Origin: Pimelobacter simplex
Lineage (GTDB): Bacteria > Actinomycetota > Actinomycetes > Propionibacteriales > Nocardioidaceae
Reading direction: 5' to 3'
Length of the DNA: 61,745 nucleotides
Assembly (NCBI RefSeq): GCF_024662235.1
Contig: NZ_CP096278.1
Location: 1 to 61,745, forward strand
The stretch's first letter is position 1. Each line of letters starts with the position of its first letter. The position numbers and the translations under genes are program-made. Shown here in pieces: positions 1 through 9,021 of this stretch. The notes beneath the pieces were generated by a model that was given only the letters and a program-made list of their open reading frames with translations, was not told where the DNA came from and made no database searches.

Positions 1-499
1 TCACGAACAACTCGACCGTCGCGAACCGCGGCGCCGGCGGCGCCTCCTCGACGACCGGTGCAGCGAGCGCCGCTGCCAGTGCACGATGCTCGGCGTCGAC
101 GAGCAGGCTGGCCGACTCGAGCTTGCGCTCTGCACGGCCAAGCTTGATGCCCGCGCGCCGGAAGGCGCGCTCGGCCTCGGCCAGGTTCGCGCGGGCCTCG
201 GCCTTGCGCCACGGCTCGAGAGACTCATCGGTTTCCGCGGCCTCGGCCTTCAGCTCGAGAACCGCGATCCGACCCTCAAGGTCGGCCAACGAGTCCTCGG
301 CCGACGCGAAGGCCTCCGCTGCCGCCTCGAGCGCCGCCTCGGCGCCAGCCAGGTCACCGGTCGGCCTCACGGGCAGGTCCACGGTGAGGCTGACGCTGTG
401 AGGACGGCCCCGTGCGGGCTGCCGGTCGACGTCGTGACCGCCGCCCAGCTCGCCGTCGACCTCAGCGACCTCGGCGTCATCGTCGTGGCTCGTGGGCAT
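1..499 (-). CDS. DUF4913 protein, N-terminal part (continues across the circle junction)
   Basis: The frame starts with ATG at 499, overlapping the stop of the coupling-protein gene as TGATG, and stays open to base 2, giving 166 codons. It is not closed here. Base 1 plus the last two bases of the window form a Thr codon, and the frame continues into the ORF at 61252-61745, giving a 330-residue protein. This part is acidic and Ala/Glu-rich; residues of about 50-150 look like a coiled coil. The end (FATVELFV) matches the start of the DUF4913 domain seen at the other edge. The function of DUF4913 is unknown, but it is common in actinobacterial conjugative elements; here it lies between VirD4 and the primase. 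Confidence 0.8.
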   Translation of the reverse strand, partial: MPTSHDDDAEVAEVDGELGGGHDVDRQPARGRPHSVSLTVDLPVRPTGDLAGAEAALEAAAEAFASAEDSLADLEGRIAVLELKAEAAETDESLEPWRKAEARANLAEAERAFRRAGIKLGRAERKLESASLLVDAEHRALAAALAAPVVEEAPPAPRFATVELFV

Positions 500-2286
500 C
501 AGGACGCCACCTCCCCCGCCGCGGCGCCGGCGCCGTCGTGCTCGCGGTTGGCGTCGACGTCCTCGTCCTCGGCAACCATCCACGGCTGCTTGAACGCCTC
601 GACCGATTCCGCGACGCGCTCAGCGTCGCGACGCTTGGACAGGTCGACCAGCTCGCCGAGGATTGACCGTACGCCTGAGACCAGCAGGACTCCCCTGCCG
701 GTCGGCATCGCGCGCAGATCCGCCTCGGTGAGGATCCGCTCGTCCTTCGTCGACGTCGACGTCGAGCGGTGTCCCGGGCCGGTGCTCACCGAGCTGTCGC
801 GGCGCTGGCGATCGCCGACCAAGTGTGCGAGGGAGGACAGGTGCTCGTCGTCGTTGATGCCGCGTCCGACGAACGCCACGTTCGCGGCCGACCACAGCTC
901 GGTGAACCCGTCCTTGCCCCAGCAGCGGTAGCCCTGGGACCTCGATTGCAGGATCACGACCAGGATCAGGCCGAGGCTGCCCGAGTACGAGAACAGCGAG
1001 GGCAGCTCGCCCCAGCGCACGATGTTGGCGCACTCGTCGAGGCAGAACAGCACCGGCGTCGGCACCCGGTCTCCGTTCTCCTCGGCGAGCTCGCGGCCGG
1101 CTTCCCACAGCGCCGCCGTCAGCGATCCAACGAGCGCGCGGGCCGAGCCCTTGCCGTCCTTGGACAGCAGGTAGATCGTGTCGGTCGACCGGACGAAGTC
1201 CTGGGTCGAGAACTCGACGCCGCCCACCTCGGGCCTCGTGACCCACTGAACGAAGTCCGGGTTGGCCATCCAGCCGACCCCCGACTGGGCGCCGCCGTAG
1301 ATGCCGTCGCGGGTCTCCGCGACCTTCGCGCGTACCGACTCGACCTGGCCAGCGGCTACCGCGTAGCCGCTTTCGTGCAGGATGTCGGCCGGGTCAGGGA
1401 GCCCAGGCGCGCCGTCGGGGTTGTCGAGCCAGCGCGCGATCATCGCCACCTCGTGCCCGCCGAGAGCTGCGGCCATGATCATGTTGCGCAGCAGCTTGCG
1501 GCCCTCGGGGCCGAAGAACGGGTCTTCGGTTCCCATCTCGCCTTCGGAGCGTGAGTCGAGCCAGATCCCGGCGAGCTTCTCGGCGCGCTCGATGTTGGTC
1601 ACGTACGAGAGCGGGTTCCACCAGAACCGCACGCCCTCGCGGTAGATGTGCTGCGGGTCGAAGATCCAGCAGCGGCCGAGCTCCGAGCGAGGCCCGCGGG
1701 TGAGGTAGACGATGTCGCGCTTGTTCGACGTCGCCACCGCGGCGCCGCCGTGCTCGACGAGCTGAGGGACCGCGACCGACCGGGTCTTGCCTGCGCGTGG
1801 CCCCATGATCCAGACCTGGCACCACTCGTAGGTTCCGTAGAGCCACTGCCGGTTCAAGACCGCCTTGCACAGCGAGATCCCGATGCCGGCCTGCTGCGAG
1901 CCCAGACGCTCGGTATCGGCGGCAACCGCCTCAGGCGACAGCTCGACCAGGTCGCGCCGCGACGACATCGCCGACGCCAGGCTGTCGGTCCACTGCCGTC
2001 CCTTCAGCGCGACCATCACGACCCTGGTGACCGTCCAGGCCAGAAGCGCGATCGGCACCGCGAACGCGGCCAGCCACAGCGTCGCCGTCGACGACCAGCG
2101 ACCCTCGGGCCCCGGCTTCAGGAGCCAGCGGCCGGGGCCGCCGGCCCCCAGGCCAGCCATGCTCGCGGCGAGGTAGGCCAGCAGCCATCCCCCCACGAGC
2201 AGCAGGAGCGCGGCGAGGGCCGCGACCCAGAGCCAGAGCCCGTCCTGGCCGACGTTCGTGAGTTTGTTAGGCCGCTGCCTCGTCAT
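499..2286 (-). CDS. VirD4/TraG-type coupling ATPase
   Basis: This 595-residue protein is the T4SS coupling protein that links the relaxosome to the membrane channel and pumps DNA-protein substrates. Two membrane segments lie at about 18-45 and 69-93. They are followed by Walker A GPRAGKTRS (162-170) and Walker B LFCLDECANI (411-420), as in TraG/VirD4 proteins with a C-terminal TraM-recognition-like part. An upstream in-frame start is possible, but ATG 2286 has a GAGGAG-type ribosome site 8-10 bases before it and begins just after the VirB4-like gene stops at 2300, so it is preferred. The stop overlaps the next start (TGATG). Family assignment is firm; the partners are inferred from gene order. 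Confidence 0.92.
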   Translation of the reverse strand: MTRQRPNKLTNVGQDGLWLWVAALAALLLLVGGWLLAYLAASMAGLGAGGPGRWLLKPGPEGRWSSTATLWLAAFAVPIALLAWTVTRVVMVALKGRQWTDSLASAMSSRRDLVELSPEAVAADTERLGSQQAGIGISLCKAVLNRQWLYGTYEWCQVWIMGPRAGKTRSVAVPQLVEHGGAAVATSNKRDIVYLTRGPRSELGRCWIFDPQHIYREGVRFWWNPLSYVTNIERAEKLAGIWLDSRSEGEMGTEDPFFGPEGRKLLRNMIMAAALGGHEVAMIARWLDNPDGAPGLPDPADILHESGYAVAAGQVESVRAKVAETRDGIYGGAQSGVGWMANPDFVQWVTRPEVGGVEFSTQDFVRSTDTIYLLSKDGKGSARALVGSLTAALWEAGRELAEENGDRVPTPVLFCLDECANIVRWGELPSLFSYSGSLGLILVVILQSRSQGYRCWGKDGFTELWSAANVAFVGRGINDDEHLSSLAHLVGDRQRRDSSVSTGPGHRSTSTSTKDERILTEADLRAMPTGRGVLLVSGVRSILGELVDLSKRRDAERVAESVEAFKQPWMVAEDEDVDANREHDGAGAAAGEVAS

Positions 2287-2299
2287 CGCGTTGCTCCTC

Positions 2300-3982
2300 T
2301 CAGGAGGCGTACTCGTCGAGGGCCTCGACGCCGCCGCGTCGCGCGGCCGCCTTTTGATCCCGCCACGTCTTGTCCGTGTCGTGGATGCCGCCAACGACCC
2401 TCAGGCCCTCGACCTCGACGCGGGTCAACTTCACGCGGAACGGGATGCCGGGCTTCTTGCCGGCCTTGATCATGAACATGCCCTTGCCCAGCGGCTCGCC
2501 GCCCTGTCCGGTCTCCGGGTCCGCCTCGCCGATCTGCGCCCACTGCGTCAGCTGGTCCTTCTCGACGTTCGACAGGGCGAAGACCTCCTCGAGGTTGCCC
2601 ATCTCGCCCGGGTTAAGGCCGCCCATGATGACCATCTCCGAGCGCGACACGAAGCCCCACGCCTTCGCCGTGGCCTCGGGGTTGTGCAGCTTCAAGTCGT
2701 CCATGCCGTGCGTGCACAGCAGTTGGCCCAGACCGATGGTCCGGTTGAGCCGGGTGATCTCGTCGACGCGGTCGACCATGAACTCCGCGGCCCGCAGCGC
2801 GCGCCACAGCTCGTCCATGACGAGCAGGTAGACGCGCCGCGGTGCCAGGCCGGCATCGGCCAACACCTTGGCGGCCGCCAAGGTCGTCGACCCGTAGGTC
2901 CAGCAGACGAGCTGGACGCCGGCCTGCAGGATCGGGTCCATCTCCTCGAACGCCGACAGATCGAACACCACCGGCTTGTCGATCCGCAGCTGCGTCGTCG
3001 TCGGCTTGGCGAAGACGTCGCCGAAGATCTCATCGCCACCAGTCAGCGAGTTGAGCGCATCGAGCAGACCCTCGGCGCGGTCGTCGTACCGCTCGACGTC
3101 GCCGCGGTCCTGAGCCTGGACTCGCACCCGCGGGTGCCGCGCCTTGATGAGCGCCTGGATGTCGGCGAACACCGGCACCTCATCCGGATGCTCCGCGTCC
3201 CAGGCGCCCAACGCCGCCGAGAGCATGTTGCGCTCGTGGGCAGCGAGGTCGCGTCCCAGGGCAAGAGCACACAGGCCCACGGCGACGTTGATCCGTCGCC
3301 CGCGGATGTTCGCGAGGACCCGGCTCCTGACCTCTTCCGGGAGCTGCGCCAGCAGGCCAGCCACGGGCCCCGGGTCGAGCGGGTTGATGAACGAGTCCGA
3401 CCGGTTCGGCGACAGCACCTGACCGTCGAGCTCGTTCATCAAGTCGACGTAGTCCGGCTTCCAGTCCGACAAGACCATCGGCAAGATGCCCTTGACCGGC
3501 AAGAAGCCAGCGATCCGGCGGATCAGCGTCGACTTCCCGACGCCGGGGCGCCCGATCACGAATCCCGACGGGTTGTTCAGCATCCCGTGCAGGAACCACA
3601 GCACGGGATCCCCGCACACCCATCCGCGGCCTTCGAGGTGCTCCCCCAGCGGCGTTCCGATCAGCGGCAGGCTCGACCCGACCACGAACGGGAACAGGCC
3701 GCACGTCTGGACAGTTGGACCCCGGAACTCCGGGTGCGTCATGACCCGCATCGTCCGGCCGCCGCCAGGTAGCCGCCAACCCTTCGGGCCCAGCTCGCCC
3801 CGCTCCCCCTCCTCGGCGGTCTTCTTGCTGGTCCTGGTCGGCTTCGCCGGACGCTCCGGTGCCTGCAGCGCCTTCCGCTCGCGTCGCGAGAGCCCGCGGG
3901 TCGAGAACAGCGCATCGACCTCGCGAGCGCCGACCGTCGCGCTCGCGCGAGCACGCGGTGCGGACTTCCTTCTGAACGCCAT
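2300..3982 (-). CDS. VirB4/TraC-like conjugation ATPase
   Basis: This 560-residue cytoplasmic P-loop ATPase is expected to energise channel assembly and substrate transfer. Walker A is GRPGVGKST (about 144-152) and Walker B is LLVMDELWR (about 395), followed by a CTHGMDDL segment like the motif III region of VirB4 proteins. The N-terminal about 75 residues are basic and look disordered. ATG 3982 is chosen because it lies 10 bases after the SCO6880-type gene ends and has a GAGG ribosome site. It lacks the usual N-terminal VirB4 domain; the upstream gene probably supplies this as a separate polypeptide, as in other actinobacterial T4SS (inference). Confidence 0.88.
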   Translation of the reverse strand: MAFRRKSAPRARASATVGAREVDALFSTRGLSRRERKALQAPERPAKPTRTSKKTAEEGERGELGPKGWRLPGGGRTMRVMTHPEFRGPTVQTCGLFPFVVGSSLPLIGTPLGEHLEGRGWVCGDPVLWFLHGMLNNPSGFVIGRPGVGKSTLIRRIAGFLPVKGILPMVLSDWKPDYVDLMNELDGQVLSPNRSDSFINPLDPGPVAGLLAQLPEEVRSRVLANIRGRRINVAVGLCALALGRDLAAHERNMLSAALGAWDAEHPDEVPVFADIQALIKARHPRVRVQAQDRGDVERYDDRAEGLLDALNSLTGGDEIFGDVFAKPTTTQLRIDKPVVFDLSAFEEMDPILQAGVQLVCWTYGSTTLAAAKVLADAGLAPRRVYLLVMDELWRALRAAEFMVDRVDEITRLNRTIGLGQLLCTHGMDDLKLHNPEATAKAWGFVSRSEMVIMGGLNPGEMGNLEEVFALSNVEKDQLTQWAQIGEADPETGQGGEPLGKGMFMIKAGKKPGIPFRVKLTRVEVEGLRVVGGIHDTDKTWRDQKAAARRGGVEALDEYAS

Positions 3983-3992
3983 CGTCGCCTCC

Positions 3993-5528
3993 TCAGACCT
4001 GGTCCGCGAACGCCGCGAGCCCGGCGTGACGGTGCGGCACCATCCCCAGCGGCAGCGCCGCGATGAACGCGGAGTCCTGCGCACCGCGCGGCAGTCGCAT
4101 CCGCAGCCGCGCCTGCGGCGCTAGCCGCGTCGTGACCATCTGGGAGACCCGGTCAAGCAGGTCACGGTCCAGCACGGTCACCGTCACCAGGAGCCCAACA
4201 CGGATAAGCGGCGATCCGAGAGCCTCCTGCTCCGCAGTCCGCCGCGCCGTCATCACGGCCTGACGCTGCGCCTCCTTCGCTCGCGGCGATCCCGAGTACG
4301 CGATCGACGCCGCCCGCACGTCGTTGTCAGCGATGTCGGCCGACTTCAGCGGCGACTCCGTCCGGTAACACAGCGTCACCCGCTTGCGGACGATGTCGCG
4401 GTGCGGGGCGAGCAGACGCTGCAGCACCGTGCCGAAGAACGAGCCCTTCGGGGCCTCGCGCATCTGCCAGGTCCGCGAGAACGCTGTCTCGTGCTGGTAG
4501 TGGTCGAACCGGTTCACCGCCGTCAACGGGCCCGACTCGTCCCACGTCAGCCCCGTCCCGCCGGCGAGCTGCGCCTCTTCCACGCGAGGCGCCACCGACG
4601 GGTCGAAGGCGACCCGGGTGAAGTCGACGATCTGCTGCGCCTGAGCCGCCCTGCACTTGGAGCCGGCCCCCGTCGCCACCAGCGTTGAGACCAACTCGGG
4701 CAGGAGATCTCCGATCTGCTGTCGCATCTCCTCGGCGCTTCGGACCAGCACCTCCCCCGTCTCGTCGTTGCGCTCCTCGCCGGAGAAGGTGATCGTGACC
4801 CGCGTGATCACCTGCGGCGAGCCCAGCGAGGCCGACGCCTTGATCTGCTCAGCCATCGTCGCCGAGAACGCCGGCACCTCGTCGGCGTTCTCCGCCCGGC
4901 CACGGTCGATCGCTCGCGCAAGCCTCTGCCCCGAGTCCGGGGCAGACTCGACCGTCACCTGAGCCGCGACGATGTTGCCCACCTTGTTGAGCTGGCCCAT
5001 CCACGCGCCCCACTGAGCGACCTCGGCATCGAACGTCTCAGGGTCCTTGCCCGAGATCCCGGACGGGTTCGTGTTGATGACCACCGAGTAGAGGTTCGTC
5101 TCACCCCACGTGAGCAGCCCGAACGCGTTCCCGTGGATGTCGTGGCACTCCTGCAGGCCAAGCGTCGCCGCAACTCCCGGGAGCGCGATCTTGCCGTCGG
5201 GGACCTTGCCCGTCAGACCCTGCGACAGCAGCGTCTCCCCCGACCGCTCACCGCGACCGAAGCGCACCCCCGCGACGGCCTTGGTGTAGCGACCCTGACC
5301 GTCGCGCGTCTTGATCGCCTCCGGCAGCACCGCAGCCAGCGACAGCACCGTCCACCCGACCCCGAGCCCGAGGCCCCACAGACCCCAGCCTGCGACCATC
5401 CCGGCCGCGATGATCCCTACGAGGACCACCGCCGCGAAGATCAGCGCCACCGACGCCACCGCCGAGAGCCCCCACAGTCCCGGAAGCTTCGGCTCCCGCA
5501 AACCGGCGTACTGAGTCTGACTTGCCAT
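3993..5528 (-). CDS. SCO6880-family T4SS membrane protein (PrgI/VirB4-N-like)
   Basis: This 511-residue protein resembles the SCO6880 family of actinobacterial conjugative elements. Two hydrophobic segments lie near the N terminus (about 20-45 and 48-68), followed by a long soluble region. The arrangement fits a VirB3/PrgI-like membrane anchor fused to the N-terminal domain of VirB4, with the ATPase domain encoded by the next gene; that role is inference. The gene starts at ATG 5528 behind a 5' leader that resembles the repeated accessory-gene leader of this plasmid (ATCACAAAGCACG), so this may be an internal promoter of the transfer region. The downstream ATPase gene follows after 10 bases. 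Confidence 0.82.
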   Translation of the reverse strand: MASQTQYAGLREPKLPGLWGLSAVASVALIFAAVVLVGIIAAGMVAGWGLWGLGLGVGWTVLSLAAVLPEAIKTRDGQGRYTKAVAGVRFGRGERSGETLLSQGLTGKVPDGKIALPGVAATLGLQECHDIHGNAFGLLTWGETNLYSVVINTNPSGISGKDPETFDAEVAQWGAWMGQLNKVGNIVAAQVTVESAPDSGQRLARAIDRGRAENADEVPAFSATMAEQIKASASLGSPQVITRVTITFSGEERNDETGEVLVRSAEEMRQQIGDLLPELVSTLVATGAGSKCRAAQAQQIVDFTRVAFDPSVAPRVEEAQLAGGTGLTWDESGPLTAVNRFDHYQHETAFSRTWQMREAPKGSFFGTVLQRLLAPHRDIVRKRVTLCYRTESPLKSADIADNDVRAASIAYSGSPRAKEAQRQAVMTARRTAEQEALGSPLIRVGLLVTVTVLDRDLLDRVSQMVTTRLAPQARLRMRLPRGAQDSAFIAALPLGMVPHRHAGLAAFADQV

Positions 5529-5540
5529 TTCGCCTACTCC

Positions 5541-5589
5541 GATCAGGTCGTGCTTTGTGATTTGTCGCGTTTAGCGCACGTAGCCCGGC
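5541..5589 (-). promoter_or_regulatory. Promoter/5' leader cassette upstream of the SCO6880-type gene
   Basis: Read on the minus strand, GGCTACGTGCGCTAAACG is followed by the leader ATCACAAAGCACG, as in the accessory-gene cassettes at 33265, 34136, 36656, 40133 and 40897. On the plus strand it reads as 9-bp-spaced repeats, TAGCGCACG then TAGCCCGGC. The right half of the CTA...TAG dyad seen in the other copies is lost here (GCG instead of TAG), and no good -35 is visible. It may therefore be weaker or differently controlled. Confidence 0.55.
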
Positions 5590-5606
5590 GCCGGGCCCGC
5601 TGCGCG

Positions 5607-6941
5607 CTACTGCGCGTCCCGGCTCGTGTCCTCGCCGGCCTGGCTTGCCTGGCTGGTCAGGTTCTGCACCGTGGCGGCGCCGAGCTGCACGCCACCACTT
5701 CCGCCGCTCCCCGACGTCGACGACGCCGGCGCCGGCGCCGGCGGTGCCGGCGGCGTCGCGTGCTCAGCACCCGAGGCCCCGGTGGCACCGTCCTCGCCGT
5801 GGTCGCCGGGCCCTCCCGGAGCACCGGCCTGGCCGCTCCCTCCCGAAGACGGTTCGCCGTCACTGGAAGTAAGCGACGGCGACGCTGCGCCCGGAACGCC
5901 GTCACCGCCCGGCCGGCCGGTGCCCGACCCTCCGCCCATGCCCGCGCCCGCCATGGCCGCGCTTCCACCACCAGTGCCCGCCAGGGCCACGACCGCAGCA
6001 CCGGTCGCGACACCCGCCGCGATCGCTGCGCCACCAGAGAACGCCGACGACGACCCCACCGCGGCCGCCGGGGCGACGAACTTCAGCAGCGCCGGCAGCG
6101 CGAGCACCGCCATCACGATGACCGTGAAGCCGTAGATGGCGTTGATCAGCTGGTCCGACGTCGTAGCCCCTTCCGACATCAACTTCAGTCCGACGCCGTA
6201 GATCACCGCGGCGGCCGGCTTGTAGAGCACGAATCCGACCAAGAGCGCCACGACCTTCTTGAACCGCATCCACCCTTCCTCCGTCGCGGTGCCCGCCGCG
6301 ACGGTCTGGGCAAACGAAAGCAGCACGATGACCGCCGCGCCCCGCACCACCATGAACAGGCACTGCATCAGGCTCGCGATGATCGCGAAGATGTAGAGGA
6401 TCAGGAGCGACCCCGCCGGCGCCGGCGCCGCCGACTTCGGCCCCAGAATCGCCGACGCGAAGATCGACGAGAAGCCCTTAGAGGTCTCCTCGCCGGATGC
6501 CCGCTCGAGCACCCACGGCGAGAACTCATCGCCCGCCTGGATGCACAGCATCGTGATCGCCAGAACCGGCAACCCGCACGCCAGCGTGACCACCAGCGAC
6601 CGTCCGATCCCCCGCGCCCCCTCCCCCGCGCGCCGGGTGTCGAAGGCGATCTTCAGCAGCGCCCCCGACAGGCTCATGAGGAACACCAGGAACGCCACCG
6701 GTCCCAGCCACCCCTGCACCGAGGTGATCGTTTCGTTGCCGGTCCAGCTCTGCCCCGACCCCGACGCCACCTCCGGCGACGGCACCTTGATCCAAAACGT
6801 CGCCACGGCCTCGAGCACGTCACGAGCCCCATCCGCGATCAACTGAAAGAACGAGTCCGCCGCACTCGCCGCAACGCTCTCCGCCGCTCCACCTAGGAGC
6901 TCACCCGGGCAGGCGAGCGGATCCGTAATGCCACACGACAT
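5607..6941 (-). CDS. VirB6/TrbL-like polytopic channel protein
   Basis: This 444-residue integral membrane protein has about six hydrophobic segments between residues 75 and 320, then a Gly/Ala/Ser/Pro-rich C-terminal tail of about 120 residues. That fits the inner-membrane channel component of T4SS (VirB6/TrbL). It has an ATG start with a GGGG-rich ribosome site, two bases after the upstream stop. The long low-complexity tail is typical of actinobacterial homologues and has no recognised domain. Position between the single-pass protein and the SCO6880-type gene supports the channel role; assignment rests on topology and context rather than on motifs. Confidence 0.75.
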   Translation of the reverse strand: MSCGITDPLACPGELLGGAAESVAASAADSFFQLIADGARDVLEAVATFWIKVPSPEVASGSGQSWTGNETITSVQGWLGPVAFLVFLMSLSGALLKIAFDTRRAGEGARGIGRSLVVTLACGLPVLAITMLCIQAGDEFSPWVLERASGEETSKGFSSIFASAILGPKSAAPAPAGSLLILYIFAIIASLMQCLFMVVRGAAVIVLLSFAQTVAAGTATEEGWMRFKKVVALLVGFVLYKPAAAVIYGVGLKLMSEGATTSDQLINAIYGFTVIVMAVLALPALLKFVAPAAAVGSSSAFSGGAAIAAGVATGAAVVALAGTGGGSAAMAGAGMGGGSGTGRPGGDGVPGAASPSLTSSDGEPSSGGSGQAGAPGGPGDHGEDGATGASGAEHATPPAPPAPAPASSTSGSGGSGGVQLGAATVQNLTSQASQAGEDTSRDAQ

Positions 6942-6943
6942 CG

Positions 6944-7696
6944 CTACGCCCCCCAGCTGACGTAGCCCGGCGGGACGGACTCAAGTCCACCGCCGCCGGC
7001 GTTGCGCGTACCGTCAACACGCCAGTCACCGGCAGCCCAGATGAGCGGGACATTCAGCGTGCCGAAGGAACCCTTCGCCGAGACGACCAGGACAAGGTTG
7101 CAGCGCTCCGCACTGCAGCCTTCGACGTGGAACGCGGCGATCTTCCAGCCCAGCTCCCCCGGCGGAGCGGAGAGCGCCTCGTCGCGGTACTCCCCGGCTG
7201 TCATGCCGGCCTCAATGACAGCGGTTCGTTCGGCGCTAGGTGCGGCCGCGATCGCCGACACGATGTTGAGCGCTGCGAAGAGCGCGCCCGTCGGGCTGTG
7301 CTGGTAGCACGTTCGCACGAAGCCGCTGACTTCCGAGGGTCCGTAGTCGGCAGAGCTGGGCGCGACCGCGGCGCCGACCGGCTCCCAGGTCGCTTTCGGC
7401 GGCAGCGTCGGGGTCTCGGTGGACCCCTTGGTTCCGTTGCAACCCAGGTCGTTCCAGCCGGTCGCGGCGGTTCCGCCGTCGCTGGGGTTGGGGGCTGGTG
7501 AGGAGAGGGGGGCAGGCGGCGGCGCGGGGTCGGGGCCGCCGGTTCGTGCCGGGTCGTCCTTGGACGAGGGCAGCACGAGGATCAGCACCAGGCCGAGGGG
7601 GATGATGATCACGACCACGGCTGCGACCCACCACCACGGGTTGCGGTCGAAGAAGGATCCGAGTCGTCCGTTCGTCTCGCCACTGTCGTTGCTCAC
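6944..7696 (-). CDS. Single-pass membrane protein of the T4SS cluster
   Basis: GTG start at 7696 with a GGGAGC ribosome site; 250 residues. A short cytoplasmic N terminus with a WWW motif leads into one strong transmembrane segment (about 25-47), a Pro/Ser/Ala linker, and an extracytoplasmic domain of about 170 residues with three to four cysteines. No family was recognised. Position next to VirB6 and the pilin-like gene suggests a channel or assembly component on the outer face of the membrane. A VirB8-like role is possible, but no motif proves it. Confidence 0.72.
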   Translation of the reverse strand: MSNDSGETNGRLGSFFDRNPWWWVAAVVVIIIPLGLVLILVLPSSKDDPARTGGPDPAPPPAPLSSPAPNPSDGGTAATGWNDLGCNGTKGSTETPTLPPKATWEPVGAAVAPSSADYGPSEVSGFVRTCYQHSPTGALFAALNIVSAIAAAPSAERTAVIEAGMTAGEYRDEALSAPPGELGWKIAAFHVEGCSAERCNLVLVVSAKGSFGTLNVPLIWAAGDWRVDGTRNAGGGGLESVPPGYVSWGA

Positions 7697-7753
7697 GTGC
7701 GTTGCTCCCTAGTTCGGGCGGGCAGAGAGAAGTTGTTGGCGCCTGGCCCGCCC

Positions 7754-8023
7754 TTAGCCGATGACGGCGAAGGTCGTGAAGATCGCGGTGGCCGAGCCGA
7801 GCACGATCGCGCACATCAGGATGATGACGGAGGCCTTGCCGCCCTCGAAGTGGCCACGGCTGAGGGCCCCCCAGCCGGTCATGCCGATGGAGACCAGGAA
7901 GGCGATGAACAGGAGGAAGGCGACGATGCCGGTCGTCCATGCGCCGAGGACGCTGAGCTTCTCCATGCCCGGCGGGAGGACCATCGGGACGAGGTTGGCT
8001 GCGAGTGCGGTGATCTGAGTCAT
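7754..8023 (-). CDS. Small two-TM protein, VirB2 pilin-like candidate
   Basis: An 89-residue peptide with a short polar start, then two hydrophobic helices (about 28-50 and 65-88) separated by a charged loop (SRGHFEGGK). Size and topology match VirB2/TrbC-type pilins and the small channel proteins of monoderm T4SS. ATG 8023 has an AAAGGG ribosome site. There is no clear signal-peptidase site, so it may stay a two-pass membrane protein. The role is inferred from topology and position. Confidence 0.72.
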   Translation of the reverse strand: MTQITALAANLVPMVLPPGMEKLSVLGAWTTGIVAFLLFIAFLVSIGMTGWGALSRGHFEGGKASVIILMCAIVLGSATAIFTTFAVIG

Positions 8024-8067
8024 TTCGGACCCTTTCGTTTCGAGTTGAGGCGGGGGTGTCGGGGGTG

Positions 8068-9021
8068 TCAGTAGTTCTGCGAACCGGTGGGCTGCTCGGC
8101 GTCGCCGTCGTCGCGATCGCGCAGGCGCGCTGCCTTGCGCAGGATGCGCCGCACGTCGCGGGCGATGCGCCCACGGTCGGCCGCCGGCGGTAGAGCGGGG
8201 TCGTGTCGAAGGTCTTCGTCCCAGGGCAGGGTCCAGCAGTTCGGTAGCGACCGCTCAACGGAGCGCAGCGCCCGGGCCAGGCCCTTGGACAGCGTCGGTG
8301 CGTCTTGCACCACGCACAGCCCAAGGACCCGTAGCGGCTCGAGGTTGCGGGCGGCGAACTGCTGACCAGCGCGCCGCGCAAGGTCGAGCCCTCGAGCGTG
8401 GCTGCGCGTCACGAACAGGACCGGGATCGTCACGTCGACGACGTTGTCCAGGCCGACCCCGCAGTCCAGTGCCTTTGGACCGAGTAGGGCTGCCATGGTC
8501 GACGTCCCCGCACCACCGTGCAGGCCGACGACCTGCACCAGGTGCTCGCCGGAGGCTGGCCTGACCGGTGGCCAGGTCCCGGGCACCCGGAGCGCTGGGT
8601 TGAGCGGGGTCGGTGCCGGAGGAGGGATCGCAGGACCCGTCACGTGCCCCAGGCCGAGCCTGCTCAGGCCGCTGCCGCCTTCGTCGGCGGCCTCCAGCTC
8701 GTCGTCGTCCTCACCACGTCCGCTTGCGGCGCGACGTGCCGCCCCGCCTGGCTCGGCCAACAGCGGGTTCACTCCCGCTGCCGCGGGCGCCGTCGCGGTG
8801 TCCGGGTTCGAGCGGGAGAAGAACCGCCGCTTGGACCCGGCCACCGCCTCCGTCTCAGCCGACCGCGACGGCGCCGAGGAGATCTCGTCGAGCTCGACGT
8901 CCTCCGGCGCCTCCGTCGACGCGTGCTCAGCGGCAGCCGCGACGCGCTCAGCGGCCACGTTCGCGGCCACCCTCGCCCAGTGCTCGCGTGCCGTCGCGCT
9001 CTCGGAGGGATCGTCGATCAT
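8068..9021 (-). CDS. DUF6668-like protein with degenerate P-loop
   Basis: A 317-residue cytoplasmic protein. The first about 140 residues are acidic and low-complexity; the rest looks like a P-loop NTPase fold with an altered Walker A, LHGGAGTST, in which the usual Lys is missing. The fold is close to ParA/MinD-like or CpaE-like proteins, and the sequence resembles DUF6668 of actinobacterial plasmids (from memory, not searched). ATG 9021 overlaps the upstream stop as TGATG. It may position or regulate the secretion machine; nucleotide hydrolysis is doubtful. Confidence 0.7.
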   Translation of the reverse strand: MIDDPSESATAREHWARVAANVAAERVAAAAEHASTEAPEDVELDEISSAPSRSAETEAVAGSKRRFFSRSNPDTATAPAAAGVNPLLAEPGGAARRAASGRGEDDDELEAADEGGSGLSRLGLGHVTGPAIPPPAPTPLNPALRVPGTWPPVRPASGEHLVQVVGLHGGAGTSTMAALLGPKALDCGVGLDNVVDVTIPVLFVTRSHARGLDLARRAGQQFAARNLEPLRVLGLCVVQDAPTLSKGLARALRSVERSLPNCWTLPWDEDLRHDPALPPAADRGRIARDVRRILRKAARLRDRDDGDAEQPTGSQNY

